Shown piece after piece: positions 33,820-42,769 of a stretch of DNA of 64,000 bases. Origin of the DNA: Streptomyces sp. LBL. Its GTDB lineage: Bacteria > Actinomycetota > Actinomycetes > Streptomycetales > Streptomycetaceae. How positions within the stretch are numbered: the stretch's first letter is position 1; every line of letters begins with the position of its first letter. The translations under genes and the position numbers were made by a program. The notes under the pieces are model-generated. The model was given only the letters and a program-made list of their open reading frames with translations. It was not told the origin of the DNA and did no database searches. The stretch spans positions 62,001 through 126,000 of the forward strand of contig NZ_JARXYX010000031.1 of the NCBI RefSeq assembly GCF_029893585.1, read 5' to 3'.

Positions 33820-34796
33820 TTGGTACCTCCTACGATGCGCAGCTGGCGTTCGACGGTCCGCTTGAGCAACTCGACCTTGAACCGGTTGTGTTGAAGGGGA
33901 CGGGCGCCTTCCGCCGCCTTGGCGGCAGCGGCCCTCCACAACGCGTCCGAGGGGCGCTCGCCGACGAGGTGCCGCTCGACGGACGGCAGCTTCCACGGCG
34001 CCGTGCCCACCCCTCCGGCGGCCACTCTCGCCTCGCGGATCACCCCGCCGCGCACATGCAGGGCGACGGCCGCCGAGGTCAGGGCGAACTCGTAGGACTG
34101 CCGGTCCCGCACCTTCAGGTAACCCGACTTCAGCGGACGCGGCACTGCGGGGATCTCCACCGCGGTGATCAACTCGCCTTTTCTGAGGTCCTGTTCACGG
34201 TTCGGGGTGCTGCCCGGTCGCAGCAGGAAGTCGGCGAAGGGGACCTGGCGCTCCCCGTCCGGGCCCAGCAGGCGCACCTGCGCCTCAAGCGCCGCGAACG
34301 CCACGGCGACGTCGGAGGGGTGGGTGGCCACGCAGGCGTCGGAGGTGCCCAGGATGGCGTGCGTACGGTTGACGCCCTCCAGCGCCGCGCAGCCGGAACC
34401 GGGCTCGCGCTTGTTGCAGTCGGCGGTCACGTCCCGGAAGTAGGTGCAGCGGGTGCGCTGCATGATGTTGCCGCCGATGGTGGCCATGTTCCGCAGCTGG
34501 GCCGACGCGCTCAGCTCCAGCGCCTCTGAGATGACCGGGAACAGGGTGCGCACCTTGCGGTGGGCGGCGGCCTCGGACATGGTCACCAGCGCACCGACAC
34601 GCAGCCCGCCGCGCTCGGTGACGGTGATCTCGTCCAGCGGCAGACCGCTGATGTCGACCAACGCCTCGGGGCGCTCGACGGTCTCCCGCATCAGGTCGAC
34701 CAGCGTGGTGCCGCCGGCGATGTAACGACCGCCTCGACGGCCGGCGTTGATGGCTTCCCGCGTGTCGGACACGCGCGTGTAGGTGAAGGGATGCAT
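33816..34796 (-). CDS. paoB: Aldehyde oxidoreductase, FAD and 4Fe-4S subunit (PaoB-like)
   Basis: 326 aa. FAD-binding motif RYIAGGTTLVDLMRE, then LRNMATIGGNIMQRTRC. The insertion with RCTYFRDVTADCNKREPGSG has the extra cysteines that bind the [4Fe-4S] cluster in PaoB but not in ordinary xanthine-dehydrogenase FAD subunits. The C-terminal CO-dehydrogenase flavoprotein domain follows (LTSAAVALHVRGG, VAAGGVGTAPWKLP). It passes electrons from Mo/Fe-S to FAD and then to an acceptor. It starts 12 bp after paoA and overlaps paoC. Confidence 0.88.
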   Translation of the reverse strand: MHPFTYTRVSDTREAINAGRRGGRYIAGGTTLVDLMRETVERPEALVDISGLPLDEITVTERGGLRVGALVTMSEAAAHRKVRTLFPVISEALELSASAQLRNMATIGGNIMQRTRCTYFRDVTADCNKREPGSGCAALEGVNRTHAILGTSDACVATHPSDVAVAFAALEAQVRLLGPDGERQVPFADFLLRPGSTPNREQDLRKGELITAVEIPAVPRPLKSGYLKVRDRQSYEFALTSAAVALHVRGGVIREARVAAGGVGTAPWKLPSVERHLVGERPSDALWRAAAAKAAEGARPLQHNRFKVELLKRTVERQLRIVGGTK

Positions 34797-34808
34797 GACG
34801 GCCGCTCC

Positions 34809-35456
34809 TTACTTCCGGGCGGCGGTCTGCTCGACGGCGCGCACGATTTTCACGTAGCAGCCGCAGCGACAGATGTTGCCGCTCATCCACTCCCGGATCT
34901 CCTGCGGAGAGCCGGTGTGGCCTTCCTGGATGCAGCCGACACCGGAGACGATCTGGCCGGGTGTGCAATAACCGCACTGGAAGGCGTCCTCGTCGATGAA
35001 CGTCTGCTGCAGCGGGTGGAGTCGGTCGCCCTCGGCCAGGCCCTCGATCGTGGTGACCTCAGCGGCCTCCAGGCGAACGGCCAGCGTCAGACAGGCATTG
35101 ACCCGCCGGCCGTCGACCAGCACGGTGCACGCGCCGCAGGCCCCGGCGTTGCAGCCCTTCTTGGAGCCGGTGAGGCCGAGGTGCTCGCGCAGCAGGTCCA
35201 GCAGCGACGTGCGGTTGTCGACCGTCACGGTCCGGCGAGTGCCGTTGACCGTCAGGGACACGCGGCTGGAGGGCGGCGCCTCGGCGGCGGCCACCTCCTC
35301 CGGAGCCGCGAGGAATGATCCTCCGATCACCCCGCCCGCGACGACCGCACCACCGACCGCCGTACTGGTGGCGATGAAGGTGCGCCGAGTGGGCGCCGGG
35401 GAGGACTCGCCGGCTCCGGTGGGGGGTGGAACGGCAGACTCAGGTTCAGTGGACAT
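34809..35456 (-). CDS. paoA: Aldehyde oxidoreductase, 2Fe-2S subunit with Tat signal (PaoA-like)
   Basis: 215 aa. An extended N-terminus carries the twin-arginine signal TRRTFIATSTAVGGAVV, so the whole complex is probably exported folded. Then the two [2Fe-2S] domains: a plant-type ferredoxin domain with GCNAGACGACTVLVDGRRVN, and the helical domain with CGYCTPGQIV and MSGNICRCGCY. It is the first gene of the minus-strand operon. E. coli PaoA (229 aa) has the same organisation. Confidence 0.88.
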   Translation of the reverse strand: MSTEPESAVPPPTGAGESSPAPTRRTFIATSTAVGGAVVAGGVIGGSFLAAPEEVAAAEAPPSSRVSLTVNGTRRTVTVDNRTSLLDLLREHLGLTGSKKGCNAGACGACTVLVDGRRVNACLTLAVRLEAAEVTTIEGLAEGDRLHPLQQTFIDEDAFQCGYCTPGQIVSGVGCIQEGHTGSPQEIREWMSGNICRCGCYVKIVRAVEQTAARK

Positions 35457-35794
35457 ACGTACGCCTTCGTATCGCGGACGGATCGGCTGTACCCACCAGC
35501 GGGACGGGAGAACGGAGCGTCGTCACCGCGGGGAACCGGGCCACCGCGCGCCTTGGCGGCGGCGGCTGGTCGCATGGGGAGTCTTGCACCACCGGCAACG
35601 CTCGTGACAGGGAGACTTTCCTCCCCCTTTACGCTCCGTCAGGAGCGAATGGCCAACCTCATCGGGGGAATTTTCGCGCGGGGAGAGGCAGGACAGAGCC
35701 GCGCTCCCTGCCTGGCCGACGCACCCACAACGGCCCTCCTCCGGGGCGCCTTGACGTCTTGAGTGAGCCCGGGCTGCGTGATCGGGGGCCGGGG
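35457..35794. other. Intergenic stretch without a recognisable gene
   Basis: Holds the paoA promoter region and the end of the truncated cupin. GGGAGACTTTCCTCCC (near 35610-35626) is an imperfect palindrome. No credible gene was found. Confidence 0.4.
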
Positions 35795-36205
35795 CTACTG
35801 GTTGCGGGTGCGGGGGCCGGTGTACTGCTGGTCGGTGACCGGCTCGGCCCAGGTGGTCTCGGGGGTGCCGTCGTCTGTGCCCTCCCACATGGCGATGTGC
35901 TCCATGAACCGGTCGGGGGCGGCGCCATGCCAGTGTTCCTCGTTCGGCGGACAGGCGACGGTCTCGCCGGGGTGGGCCTCGAGGATCGTGCCATCGCGGG
36001 TGCCGATCAGGGCGATACCGGAAACGACGTGCAGGGTCTGGCCCACGGCGTGGGAGTGCCAGTTGGTGTGGGCGCCCGGGGAGAAGCGGACCAAATTGGC
36101 GCGCATCCGGGACGGCTCTTGGCCCGCCACGATGACGTCCCACCACACGTCGCCGGTGAACCAGTCCGCCGGGGACTTGCTGCTGGGCTGCTGCTTGATG
36201 CCCCA
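35795..36205 (-). pseudogene. Cupin-domain protein, 5'-truncated
   Basis: Residues PADWFTGDVWWDVIVAG, VRFSPGAHTNWHSHAVGQTL and VACPPNEEHWHGAAPDRFM form a single-domain cupin with two His motifs, ending TDQQYTGPRTRNQ at TAG 35795. The family is ~130 aa; upstream of IKQQPSSKSPADW there is no in-frame start codon, and the sequence meets a sugar-permease fragment at about 36240. Related cupins are at 50831 and 56209. The family often accompanies carboxymuconolactone-decarboxylase-like proteins. Confidence 0.72.
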
Positions 36206-36240
36206 GATCAGCAGAAGTGAGATGACGCTCTTGAAGAGGC

Positions 36241-36291
36241 GCGAACAAACTCGCGCATGCCTTCGGGGAGGACGGGTTGTACCGCAAATGA
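36241..36291 (+). pseudogene. Last codons of an upstream permease
   Basis: ANKLAHAFGEDGLYRK then TGA, overlapping the next ATG (ATGA). It looks like the end of an LplB-type permease, the usual partner of the gene that follows; nothing more remains. Confidence 0.4.
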
Positions 36292-37219
36292 GCGTCAGTG
36301 TCCCCCTGCGGCAGCGCCGCAGCAGCAACCGCCCCGTCTGGGACGAGGAACCGACTGCGGCCGGACGTGCGGGCAAGGGCGTGGCCCTCACCCTGATGGT
36401 CGCCGCGGTCCTGGTACCCATGTGGATCATCGTGGTCACGAGCCTCTCCCCCCAGGGCGCCGTCAACCGCGCCGGCGGCCTGGTGATCTGGCCCGACGGT
36501 CTCACCACGTCCGCGTACCGGCAGATGCTCGAAGACCCCACCGTCCGCACCTCCGTGGTGGTCAGCCTGGGCATCACGGTCGCGGGCACGGCTCTGTCCG
36601 TGGCCGTGTCGGTACTGTGCGCCTACGGGCTCTCCCGCGCCCAGTCATACGCCCACCGGCCGATCCTCACCCTGCTGATCATCACCATGTTCGTCAGCGG
36701 CGGCCTGATCCCCACCTTCCTGGTCGTCACCGGCCTCGGCGGCTACGGAAAGTACTGGGCGCTGATCCTGCCCGGCGCGGTGTCGGTGTTCAACATCCTC
36801 GTCCTGCGCTCCTTCTACTCCGGCACCTCCGCGGAACTCATCGACGCCGCCCGTATGGACGGCGCCGGGGACTGGCGGATCCTGTGGTCGGTGGTCCTGC
36901 CCACCTCCCGTGCTGTCACCGCGGTCATCACCCTCTTCTACGCGGTCGGTTACTGGAACGCCTTCTTCAACGTCATGCTCTACATGCCCACCGAGAGCCG
37001 GAAATGGCCCCTGCAGTACGTCCTGCTGACCTACGTCAACCGGGGCAACGGCCTGCCCGGCTCCGTCAACAACGGGTTCGGCAGCGCCCATGCCAAAACC
37101 GCGCCCCTCTCCTTGCAGATGGCCGTGGTCGTCCTGACCCTCGTCCCCCTGCTCGTCGTCCACCGTTCATGCAGAAGCACTTCAGGACCGGCGTCCTCAC
37201 CGGTGCCATCAAGGGCTGA
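36288..37219 (+). pseudogene. Carbohydrate ABC permease (LplC/YtcP type), frameshifted at the end
   Basis: About 310 aa with six membrane segments (GVALTLMVAAVLVPMWIIVV, TSVVVSLGITVAGTALSVAV) and the EAA-loop motif ELIDAARMDGAGDWRILWSV. The first part reads well from ATG 36288. Near 37161-37166 a base is missing: the native ending FMQKHFRTGVLTGAIKG (stop 37217-37219) is in another frame. Its partner permease and binding protein are absent, so even if read correctly it is orphaned. Such permeases import oligosaccharides with a lipoprotein and a shared ATPase. Confidence 0.7.
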
Positions 37220-37250
37220 CGGCGCCCGGCTTCGCGACTGGGCGCCGTCA
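37215..37250 (+). terminator. Terminator after the orphan permease
   Basis: CTGACGGCGCCC (37215-37226, including the stop codon) pairs exactly with 37239-37250. The 180 bp beyond it show no gene. Confidence 0.65.
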
Positions 37251-37430
37251 GGGCGTGCCGGGAGGATCGCCAGCCGACGGTGAGGGTGTGACCACCAGCC
37301 GAGGAACGAGGTGGTTCGCAGCGGCGGAAGCGGTCCGGTTCCCGGCCAACGATGCCCCGTACAAGCCGGGCCTGTCAGTACCGGCGCGGGCGCCCAGCTC
37401 CGGTGATGCGGCACCGGGGCGATGCGTGTC

Positions 37431-38309
37431 TCAGAGCCGTCCCTGCCAGGAGCAGGCTGCCGTACCCCTGATCGTCACCGGGAAGCTGAGCACCGCGCCG
37501 GAGGTCGCGGTCGGGTTGTTCACCCCATACCGGGCCGTGGTGACGAAGAGGCGGTCGGTGTCGGGGGGCAGGCACACCGACGTGGGGTGCGGGGCGGGGA
37601 CGGTCAGGGTGTGGAGCAGGTGGCCGTCGGGGTGGTAGCGGCGGACCGCGCCGGCGCCCCACAGCGCGACCCACAGGCAGCCCTCCTCATCGACTGTCAT
37701 GCCGTCGGGGCTGCCTTCGTCATCCCGCAGACGGGCGAAGATCTCCGGGCTGCCCACGAGGTCACCCGAGACGGGGTCGACCGCGCAGTGCAGAACCGCG
37801 CCGATCGCCGTGTCGGCGAGATACATGGTGGTGCCGTCCGCGGTGAACGCCGGGCCGTTGGCGATGGTCAGCCCGTCGAGGACACGAACGACCGTGCCCT
37901 CCAGGTCTGTTCGGTACAGCGATCCCGCGCCGGGGGTGCTGTCGTAGGCCATGCTGCCGGCCCAGAAGCGACCTGCGGGGTCGGCGACGCCGTCGTTCAT
38001 CCGGCTGGGGGCCGGGGTGCGGTCCTCGGGGCGGTCCAGCCATTCCAGGGTGCCGTCGGGGGTGAGCAGCGCGATGCCGGTGCCCGCGGCGGCGATCCAG
38101 CTGCCCGGCCGGCCTGACATCGGCGCGACGGCTCCCAACGGCACGTCGAGTGAGGCGAGTTGGGTCGGCCCGGGGTCGTCGCGGTCGTCGCGCAGTTCGA
38201 AGAGCCGACCGCTGAGGATGTCGACGTACACATACCGGCCGTCGAACCAGCGCCCGCCCTCGGCGAGTTCGTACGCTCCGTCCACGACGACCGCCGCTGT
38301 TGATGTCAT
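37431..38309 (-). CDS. SMP-30/gluconolactonase-family lactonase
   Basis: 292 aa six-bladed beta-propeller: YELAEGGRWFDGRYVYVDIL carries the first metal Glu, SRMNDGVADPAGRFWAGSMA the Asn/Asp pair, IANGPAFTADGTTMYLADT the next Asn, and GSPDGMTVDEEGCLWVALWG the last Asp. This family opens aldono-lactones. As the last gene of the galactonate operon it would hydrolyse the lactone made by the sugar dehydrogenase. It starts 16 bp after kdgK. Confidence 0.87.
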   Translation of the reverse strand: MTSTAAVVVDGAYELAEGGRWFDGRYVYVDILSGRLFELRDDRDDPGPTQLASLDVPLGAVAPMSGRPGSWIAAAGTGIALLTPDGTLEWLDRPEDRTPAPSRMNDGVADPAGRFWAGSMAYDSTPGAGSLYRTDLEGTVVRVLDGLTIANGPAFTADGTTMYLADTAIGAVLHCAVDPVSGDLVGSPEIFARLRDDEGSPDGMTVDEEGCLWVALWGAGAVRRYHPDGHLLHTLTVPAPHPTSVCLPPDTDRLFVTTARYGVNNPTATSGAVLSFPVTIRGTAACSWQGRL

Positions 38310-38325
38310 GTTCCGTCTCTCCTGG

Positions 38326-39291
38326 TCAGCGGATGGTGGTGCCGTCGGGCTGGTCGAACAATCCGAGTTCGTCCCGCGTCGGAAGGCCTTCCCAGTCACC
38401 CCGGGTGGCGACGGCGAAGGCCGCGGTGGTGACGGCCCGGTACAGCCGGGCCGGGATGTCCACGCTGTCGAGGAGGCCGGACAGGTATCCGGACACGAAG
38501 GCGTCGCCCGCGCCGACCAGATCGACGGCGTCGACCTGTCGTGCCGCGCGGTCGGTCGCTCCGTCCGCGGTGAAGGCGGTCGCTCCCCTCGCGCCCCGTT
38601 TGACGACCACCTCGCCGACCCCTTCCGCCAGAACACTGCGCACGGCCTCCGGTTCGTCCACGCCAGGTCGTTCCAGCACCAGCGGCAGTTCGTCCTCCGA
38701 GGCGACGAGCAGGTCGGTCCGGGCCAGCAGCGGCCGGAGCGCGGTGCGTGCGCTGTCGGCGGTCCACAGCCGGGAGCGGTGGTTGACGTCGAGGCATACG
38801 GTGATGCCCGCTTCGCGTGCGGCGGTGGCTGCGGCCAAGGCGGCCTCGGCCGCCGTAGGGCTGAGCGCCGGCGTGATGCCGGTCAGGTGCAGGATGCGGG
38901 GTGTCGCAGCCAGCGCCGGGAGTACGTCGGCCGGTGAGACGACCGAACCGGCGGAACCTGAGCGGTAGTAACTGACGCGGGTCAGCGTGCCCAGACGGGG
39001 TTCGGTGAGCAGCAGCCCTGTGGGGCGGCCGGTGTCGTCGGTGATGGCGTACTCGATGTCGACGCCCTCGGCCCGCAGCGTGCGCAGCACCAGCGCGCCG
39101 AGTTCGTCCGCGCCGACCCGGCCGGCCCAGCGCACCCGGTGCCCGAGCCGGGCCAGGCCGATGGCGACGTTGGACTCGGCGCCCGCCACGGACAGACCGA
39201 GACTGCCGCCGAGCCGCAGCGCGCCCTGCGCCCGCAGCGCCGCCATCGTCTCGCCGAAGGTCACCACTTCCGGTGGAGCCGGAGTCGTCAC
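38326..39291 (-). CDS. kdgK: 2-dehydro-3-deoxy-sugar-acid kinase (PfkB family)
   Basis: 321 aa. Ribokinase fold with VVTFGETMAALRAQG, the substrate loop SVAGAESNVAIGLARLG, CLDVNHRSRLW and the C-terminal anion hole/base DLVGAGDAFVSGYLSGL. Context with a galactonate-type dehydratase and a KDPG-type aldolase indicates that it phosphorylates 2-dehydro-3-deoxygalactonate or -gluconate with ATP. GTG start overlaps the aldolase stop by GTGA. Confidence 0.85.
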   Translation of the reverse strand: MTTPAPPEVVTFGETMAALRAQGALRLGGSLGLSVAGAESNVAIGLARLGHRVRWAGRVGADELGALVLRTLRAEGVDIEYAITDDTGRPTGLLLTEPRLGTLTRVSYYRSGSAGSVVSPADVLPALAATPRILHLTGITPALSPTAAEAALAAATAAREAGITVCLDVNHRSRLWTADSARTALRPLLARTDLLVASEDELPLVLERPGVDEPEAVRSVLAEGVGEVVVKRGARGATAFTADGATDRAARQVDAVDLVGAGDAFVSGYLSGLLDSVDIPARLYRAVTTAAFAVATRGDWEGLPTRDELGLFDQPDGTTIR

Positions 39292-39908
39292 GGCGTCCCT
39301 CCGGAGGCCACGTTGCGGAACTCGGCTGCACGGGCGCGGAGTTGGTTCAGGTCGCCGCCGTCGGCCGCGTCCCCGACCAGCGGTGAGCCGACGCCGACGG
39401 CGAGGGCGCCCCGGTCCAGGTAGTCGCGGGCGGCCTGCGCGTCCACGCCGCCGACGGGCACGAAGGGCACGTCGGGGAAGGGGTCGCGCAGGGCCCGCAG
39501 ATAGCCGGGGCCGCCGAGTGAGCCGGGGAAGAGCTTGATCGCGTCGGCGCCCCTGGCGAGGGCGAGTTCGATCTCCGTGGGTGTCAGGGCGCCCATCAGC
39601 ACGGGTACGCCGTACGCCTCGAGTCCGTCGACCAGTGCCGGGGTGACGAGGTACGACGCGCCGGCGTCGACCGCGCGGGCGGCGTCCTCGGCAGAGCGCA
39701 CGGTGCCTGCGCCGAGGAGCGCGCCGGGACCGAGTTCGGCGCGCGCCTGCCGGATCACGCTCAGGGCGTCGGCGGTGGTCAGCGAGACCTCGACGGCCGC
39801 GATGCCTTCCTCCACGAGGGTACGTACGGTGTTCAGGGCGGCGGCGGAATTTTTGCCGCGGACGATCGCCAACAGGCGGTGGGTGCCGAGCGATTCCACC
39901 AGGTTCAT
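39288..39908 (-). CDS. eda: 2-dehydro-3-deoxy-6-phosphogluconate/galactonate aldolase
   Basis: 206 aa, the usual size of class I KDPG/KDPGal aldolases. LLAIVRGKNS and AAVEVSLTTADA (Glu) open the barrel, ALLGAGTVRSAEDA and SYLVTPALVDG follow, and GADAIKLFPGSLGGP has the Schiff-base Lys. It splits the phosphorylated keto-deoxy acid into pyruvate and glyceraldehyde 3-phosphate. Lies between dgoD and kdgK in the operon. Confidence 0.87.
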   Translation of the reverse strand: MNLVESLGTHRLLAIVRGKNSAAALNTVRTLVEEGIAAVEVSLTTADALSVIRQARAELGPGALLGAGTVRSAEDAARAVDAGASYLVTPALVDGLEAYGVPVLMGALTPTEIELALARGADAIKLFPGSLGGPGYLRALRDPFPDVPFVPVGGVDAQAARDYLDRGALAVGVGSPLVGDAADGGDLNQLRARAAEFRNVASGGTP

Positions 39909-39949
39909 GAGGGCGGGCTCTCCTTGCGGGTGCGGTGTGCGGGCGGCGG

Positions 39950-41095
39950 TCACCATTCGGTGAACGCCCCGTCGGCGCCCCGCCATATGGGGTTGCGCCA
40001 ACGGTGTCCGGTCTCGGCGGCGTGGCGTACGGCCTTCTCGTCGATCTCGACGCCGAGGCCCGGGCGGGTGGCGGCGACGGCGTACCCGTTCTGGAACCGG
40101 AAGGGTTCTGGGTCCATCACGTACTCCAGCAGGTCGGCCTGCTGGTTGTAGTGGATGCCCATGCTCTGTTCCTGGATGAGGAAGTTCGGCACGGAGAAGG
40201 CGATCTGGAGGCTGGCGGCCAGGGCGATGGGGCCGAGGGGGCAGTGGGGCGCCATCGTGACGTCGTAGGTCTCGGCCATGGCCGCGATGCGGCGCACTTC
40301 GGAGATGCCGCCGGCGTGCGACAGGTCGGGTTGGGCCACGGCGATGCCGCTGGCCAGTACTTCGCGGAAGTCCCAGCGGGAGTAGAGGCGTTCGCCGGTC
40401 GCGAGGGGGATGCTGGTGGACTCCACCAGGCTGCGTAGGTTCCCCGAGTGCTCCGGTGCGACGGGTTCCTCGACGAACAGCGGGTGCAACGGCTCCAGTT
40501 GGGGAAGCAGGCGGCGCGACATCGCGGTGGAGGCACGGCCGTGGAAGTCGACGGCGACGTCCCGCTCGTCACCCAGCACCTCGCGGACGGCCGCGACGCG
40601 CTCGACGACCTCGGCGGTGCGCGCCGGAGTGTCGATCGGGGCGAGTTCGGCCGTGCCGTTCATCTTCACCGCGGTGAAGCCCGCCTTCATCTGCTCCTCG
40701 GCCAGCTCCGCTACCTCGCTCGGCCGGTCCCCGCCGATCCAGGCGTACATCCGCACGCGGTCGCGTACGGGGCCGCCGAGGAGGCGGTGCACCGGGACGC
40801 CGTAGGTCTTGCCGGCGATGTCCCACAGTGCCTGGTCGATGCCGGCGACCGCGCTGGAGAGGATGGGGCCGCCACGGTAAAAGCCACCCTTGGTGAGCAC
40901 CTGCCAGTGGTCCTCGATGCGCAACGGGTCCCGGCCGACCAGGTAGTCCGCCAGTTCGTGGACTGCGGCGCGTACGGTGTCGGCGCGGCCCTCGATGACG
41001 GGTTCGCCCCAGCCGGTGACGCCCTCGTCGGTGGCGACGCGCAGGAAAAGCCAGCGCGGAGCCACCAGGAACGTCTCAAGTCCGGTTATCTTCAC
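39950..41095 (-). CDS. dgoD: D-galactonate dehydratase (enolase superfamily)
   Basis: 381 aa, GTG start overlapping the regulator's stop (GTGA). Mandelate-racemase-type fold: capping domain TFLVAPRWLFLRVATDEG; barrel ligands in AVDFHGRAS (Asp ~183, His ~185), FVEEPVAPE (Glu ~209) and LATGERLYSRWDF; the second base His in TMAPHCPLGPIALAASLQ. These match the residues and spacing of galactonate dehydratase. It dehydrates D-galactonate to 2-dehydro-3-deoxygalactonate. Another aldonate is possible. Confidence 0.87.
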   Translation of the reverse strand: MKITGLETFLVAPRWLFLRVATDEGVTGWGEPVIEGRADTVRAAVHELADYLVGRDPLRIEDHWQVLTKGGFYRGGPILSSAVAGIDQALWDIAGKTYGVPVHRLLGGPVRDRVRMYAWIGGDRPSEVAELAEEQMKAGFTAVKMNGTAELAPIDTPARTAEVVERVAAVREVLGDERDVAVDFHGRASTAMSRRLLPQLEPLHPLFVEEPVAPEHSGNLRSLVESTSIPLATGERLYSRWDFREVLASGIAVAQPDLSHAGGISEVRRIAAMAETYDVTMAPHCPLGPIALAASLQIAFSVPNFLIQEQSMGIHYNQQADLLEYVMDPEPFRFQNGYAVAATRPGLGVEIDEKAVRHAAETGHRWRNPIWRGADGAFTEW

Positions 41096-41811
41096 GGAAG
41101 TTCCTTCGGCAGCGGGTCGGTCGCCTGTACGGCCGCCAGGTCGTCGGAGGCCTGTGCCAGGAGTGACTCGACGGCAGCCACGGCGGCGTCGGGATCGCCG
41201 GCTTCAACCGCGTCCAGCAGTTCCCGGTGTACGGGGATGGAGTCGGAGAAGTGCCGGGCGCCGTGCACGATCCGGTCGCGTACGCGCAGGCCGGCCTCGA
41301 TGACGACCTCCATCCGGCTGAGCAGTTCATTGTGGGCGGCGTCCAGCAGGGCGCGATGGAAGGCCAGGTCCGCCTCGACCATCGCGTCCGCGTCCGCACC
41401 GGCCGCGGCCATGGCATCGAGCGACTGCCGCATCGCATCCAGGTCGGAGGTGGTGCGGCGGGTCGCGGCGAGGCGGGCTCCGGCGGGCTCGACGATCGCG
41501 CGGACCTCGGCGAGGTCTTCCAGGAAGCCGTCGGTCGGGTCGCTGCTGCCCTGCCAGCGCAGCAGGTCGCTGTCGAGCAGGTTCCAGTCGGCGCGGGGCC
41601 GGATGGTCGTGCCGCGTTTCTGCTTCGACTCGAGCAGGCCCTTGGAGGCCAGTACGCGCATGGCCTCGCGGATCACGGTCTTGCTGACGCCGAGTTCCGT
41701 CTCGAACCCGACCGGGTCCACCACGGAGCCCGGGGGGTAGTCGCCGCGGATGATGCGTCGGCCCAGTTCCTCCACGGCTTGGCCGTGCAGCCCCTTGGGG
41801 GGATGGGTCAC
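41092..41811 (-). CDS. GntR/FadR-type regulator of the galactonate operon
   Basis: 239 aa. Winged helix with EELGRRIIRGDYPPGSVVD, LGVSKTVIREAMRVLASKGL and ESKQKRGTTIRPR, then an FCD ligand domain with DLAEVRAIVEPAGARLAA, DLAFHRALLDAAHN and PVHRELLDAVEAGD, whose His residues bind metal and an acid effector. GTG 41811 follows GGAG; a TTG at 41841 would lengthen it. Like DgoR, it is encoded beside the dehydratase and probably represses the operon until galactonate is present. The AT-rich motifs at 42667 and 48738 are candidate binding sites. Confidence 0.85.
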   Translation of the reverse strand: MTHPPKGLHGQAVEELGRRIIRGDYPPGSVVDPVGFETELGVSKTVIREAMRVLASKGLLESKQKRGTTIRPRADWNLLDSDLLRWQGSSDPTDGFLEDLAEVRAIVEPAGARLAATRRTTSDLDAMRQSLDAMAAAGADADAMVEADLAFHRALLDAAHNELLSRMEVVIEAGLRVRDRIVHGARHFSDSIPVHRELLDAVEAGDPDAAVAAVESLLAQASDDLAAVQATDPLPKELP

Positions 41812-41857
41812 CACGTTCTCCGTTTCCGTATCGGTCCACAAGCGTTGTGTGCGTCGC

Positions 41858-42622
41858 TCATGAGGACTCCTTCATGACGCTCCATCCTCCATCGACCACC
41901 AGGCTGGCGCCGGTCACATAAGAGGCATCCTCCGATGCCAGGAAGGCGACGGCGGCCGCCACCTCCTCCGGCTGCCCGAACCGCCGCGCCGCTGTGGCCG
42001 CCACACTGCGCTCGCGGTCGGGCTCCGGGATGCCGTCCCACGCGGCGGTCATGATGGGGCCCGGCAGCACCGTGTTGACCCGGATGTCCGGACCGTACTC
42101 GACGGCCAACTGCCGTCCCAGCGAGCACAGTGCGCCCTTCGCGGCAGCGTAGGCGGCATGACCCGGCAGCCCGATGACCGCGTGCACCGAGGAAGTCAGG
42201 ACGACCGAGCCCTTCGACGCGCGGAGCATGGCCGCGAAGGTCTTCATCCCGCGCCAGGCGGGCTTGAGCAGGACGGCCATCTGACCGTCCCACTCAGCCT
42301 CGCTCAACTCGTGGGCTGCTTTGTTGAGTTGGGCGAAGGCGTTGCTGTGCAGTACGTCCAGCCGGCCGTGGTACTCGTCGACGTGACGGGCCAGGTTCTC
42401 CCAGTCGGCGGCCGAGGTCACGTCGCAGCGTACGTACTCCGCGCGTCCGCCGCTGTCTGCGATGTCTGCCGCGACCGCCTTGCCGGCCGCGTCGTCCACG
42501 TCCGTGACGACGACCACCGCCCCTTCGGCCGCGAGCCGGTGGGCCGTGGCGGCGCCGATCCCGTGCGCCGCCCCGGTGATCACCGCCACACGCCCCGTCA
42601 TCCTGCGGCATTCCGTCGTCAC
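41858..42622 (-). CDS. Short-chain dehydrogenase, probable sugar 1-dehydrogenase
   Basis: 254 aa from GTG 42622 with GGGGAG seven bases upstream (ATG 42601 is also in frame). AVITGAAHGIGAATA is the cofactor motif, VVTDVDDAAGKAV with Asp suggests NAD, and SSVHAVIGLPGHAAYAAAKG holds Ser...Tyr-x3-Lys. It ends ASYVTGASLVVDGGWSV. As first gene of the galactonate operon it would oxidise galactose (or fucose/arabinose) to the lactone. HSNAFAQLNK replaces the usual NNAG, which is common in sugar SDRs. Confidence 0.82.
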   Translation of the reverse strand: MTTECRRMTGRVAVITGAAHGIGAATAHRLAAEGAVVVVTDVDDAAGKAVAADIADSGGRAEYVRCDVTSAADWENLARHVDEYHGRLDVLHSNAFAQLNKAAHELSEAEWDGQMAVLLKPAWRGMKTFAAMLRASKGSVVLTSSVHAVIGLPGHAAYAAAKGALCSLGRQLAVEYGPDIRVNTVLPGPIMTAAWDGIPEPDRERSVAATAARRFGQPEEVAAAVAFLASEDASYVTGASLVVDGGWSVMKESS

Positions 42623-42666
42623 GTGCGTCTCCCCTCGCTACTGCCTACGCACCCACCATAGCTGTT

Positions 42667-42687
42667 TCAATTAATTATGAATATATC
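42667..42687. promoter_or_regulatory. AT-rich motif in the galactonate/ABC divergent promoter
   Basis: TCAATTAATTATGAATATAT at 42667-42686 stands out in GC-rich DNA between the SDR and the binding-protein gene. It shares TCAATT.ATTAT..GAATA with the minus strand at 48760-48736. Confidence 0.55.
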
Positions 42688-42769
42688 TTGACGACGTGCC
42701 GATGTCGCTCCGAGACTGACCGGCACGCAACAAGCAGCTTCGGTACGAAGCCAGGAAGGACCTCCTCCC

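Noticed and set aside
32287..33894. A 535-codon plus-strand frame
   Set aside because: Antisense to paoC with low-complexity Gly/Val/Arg composition; paoC has clear catalytic motifs.
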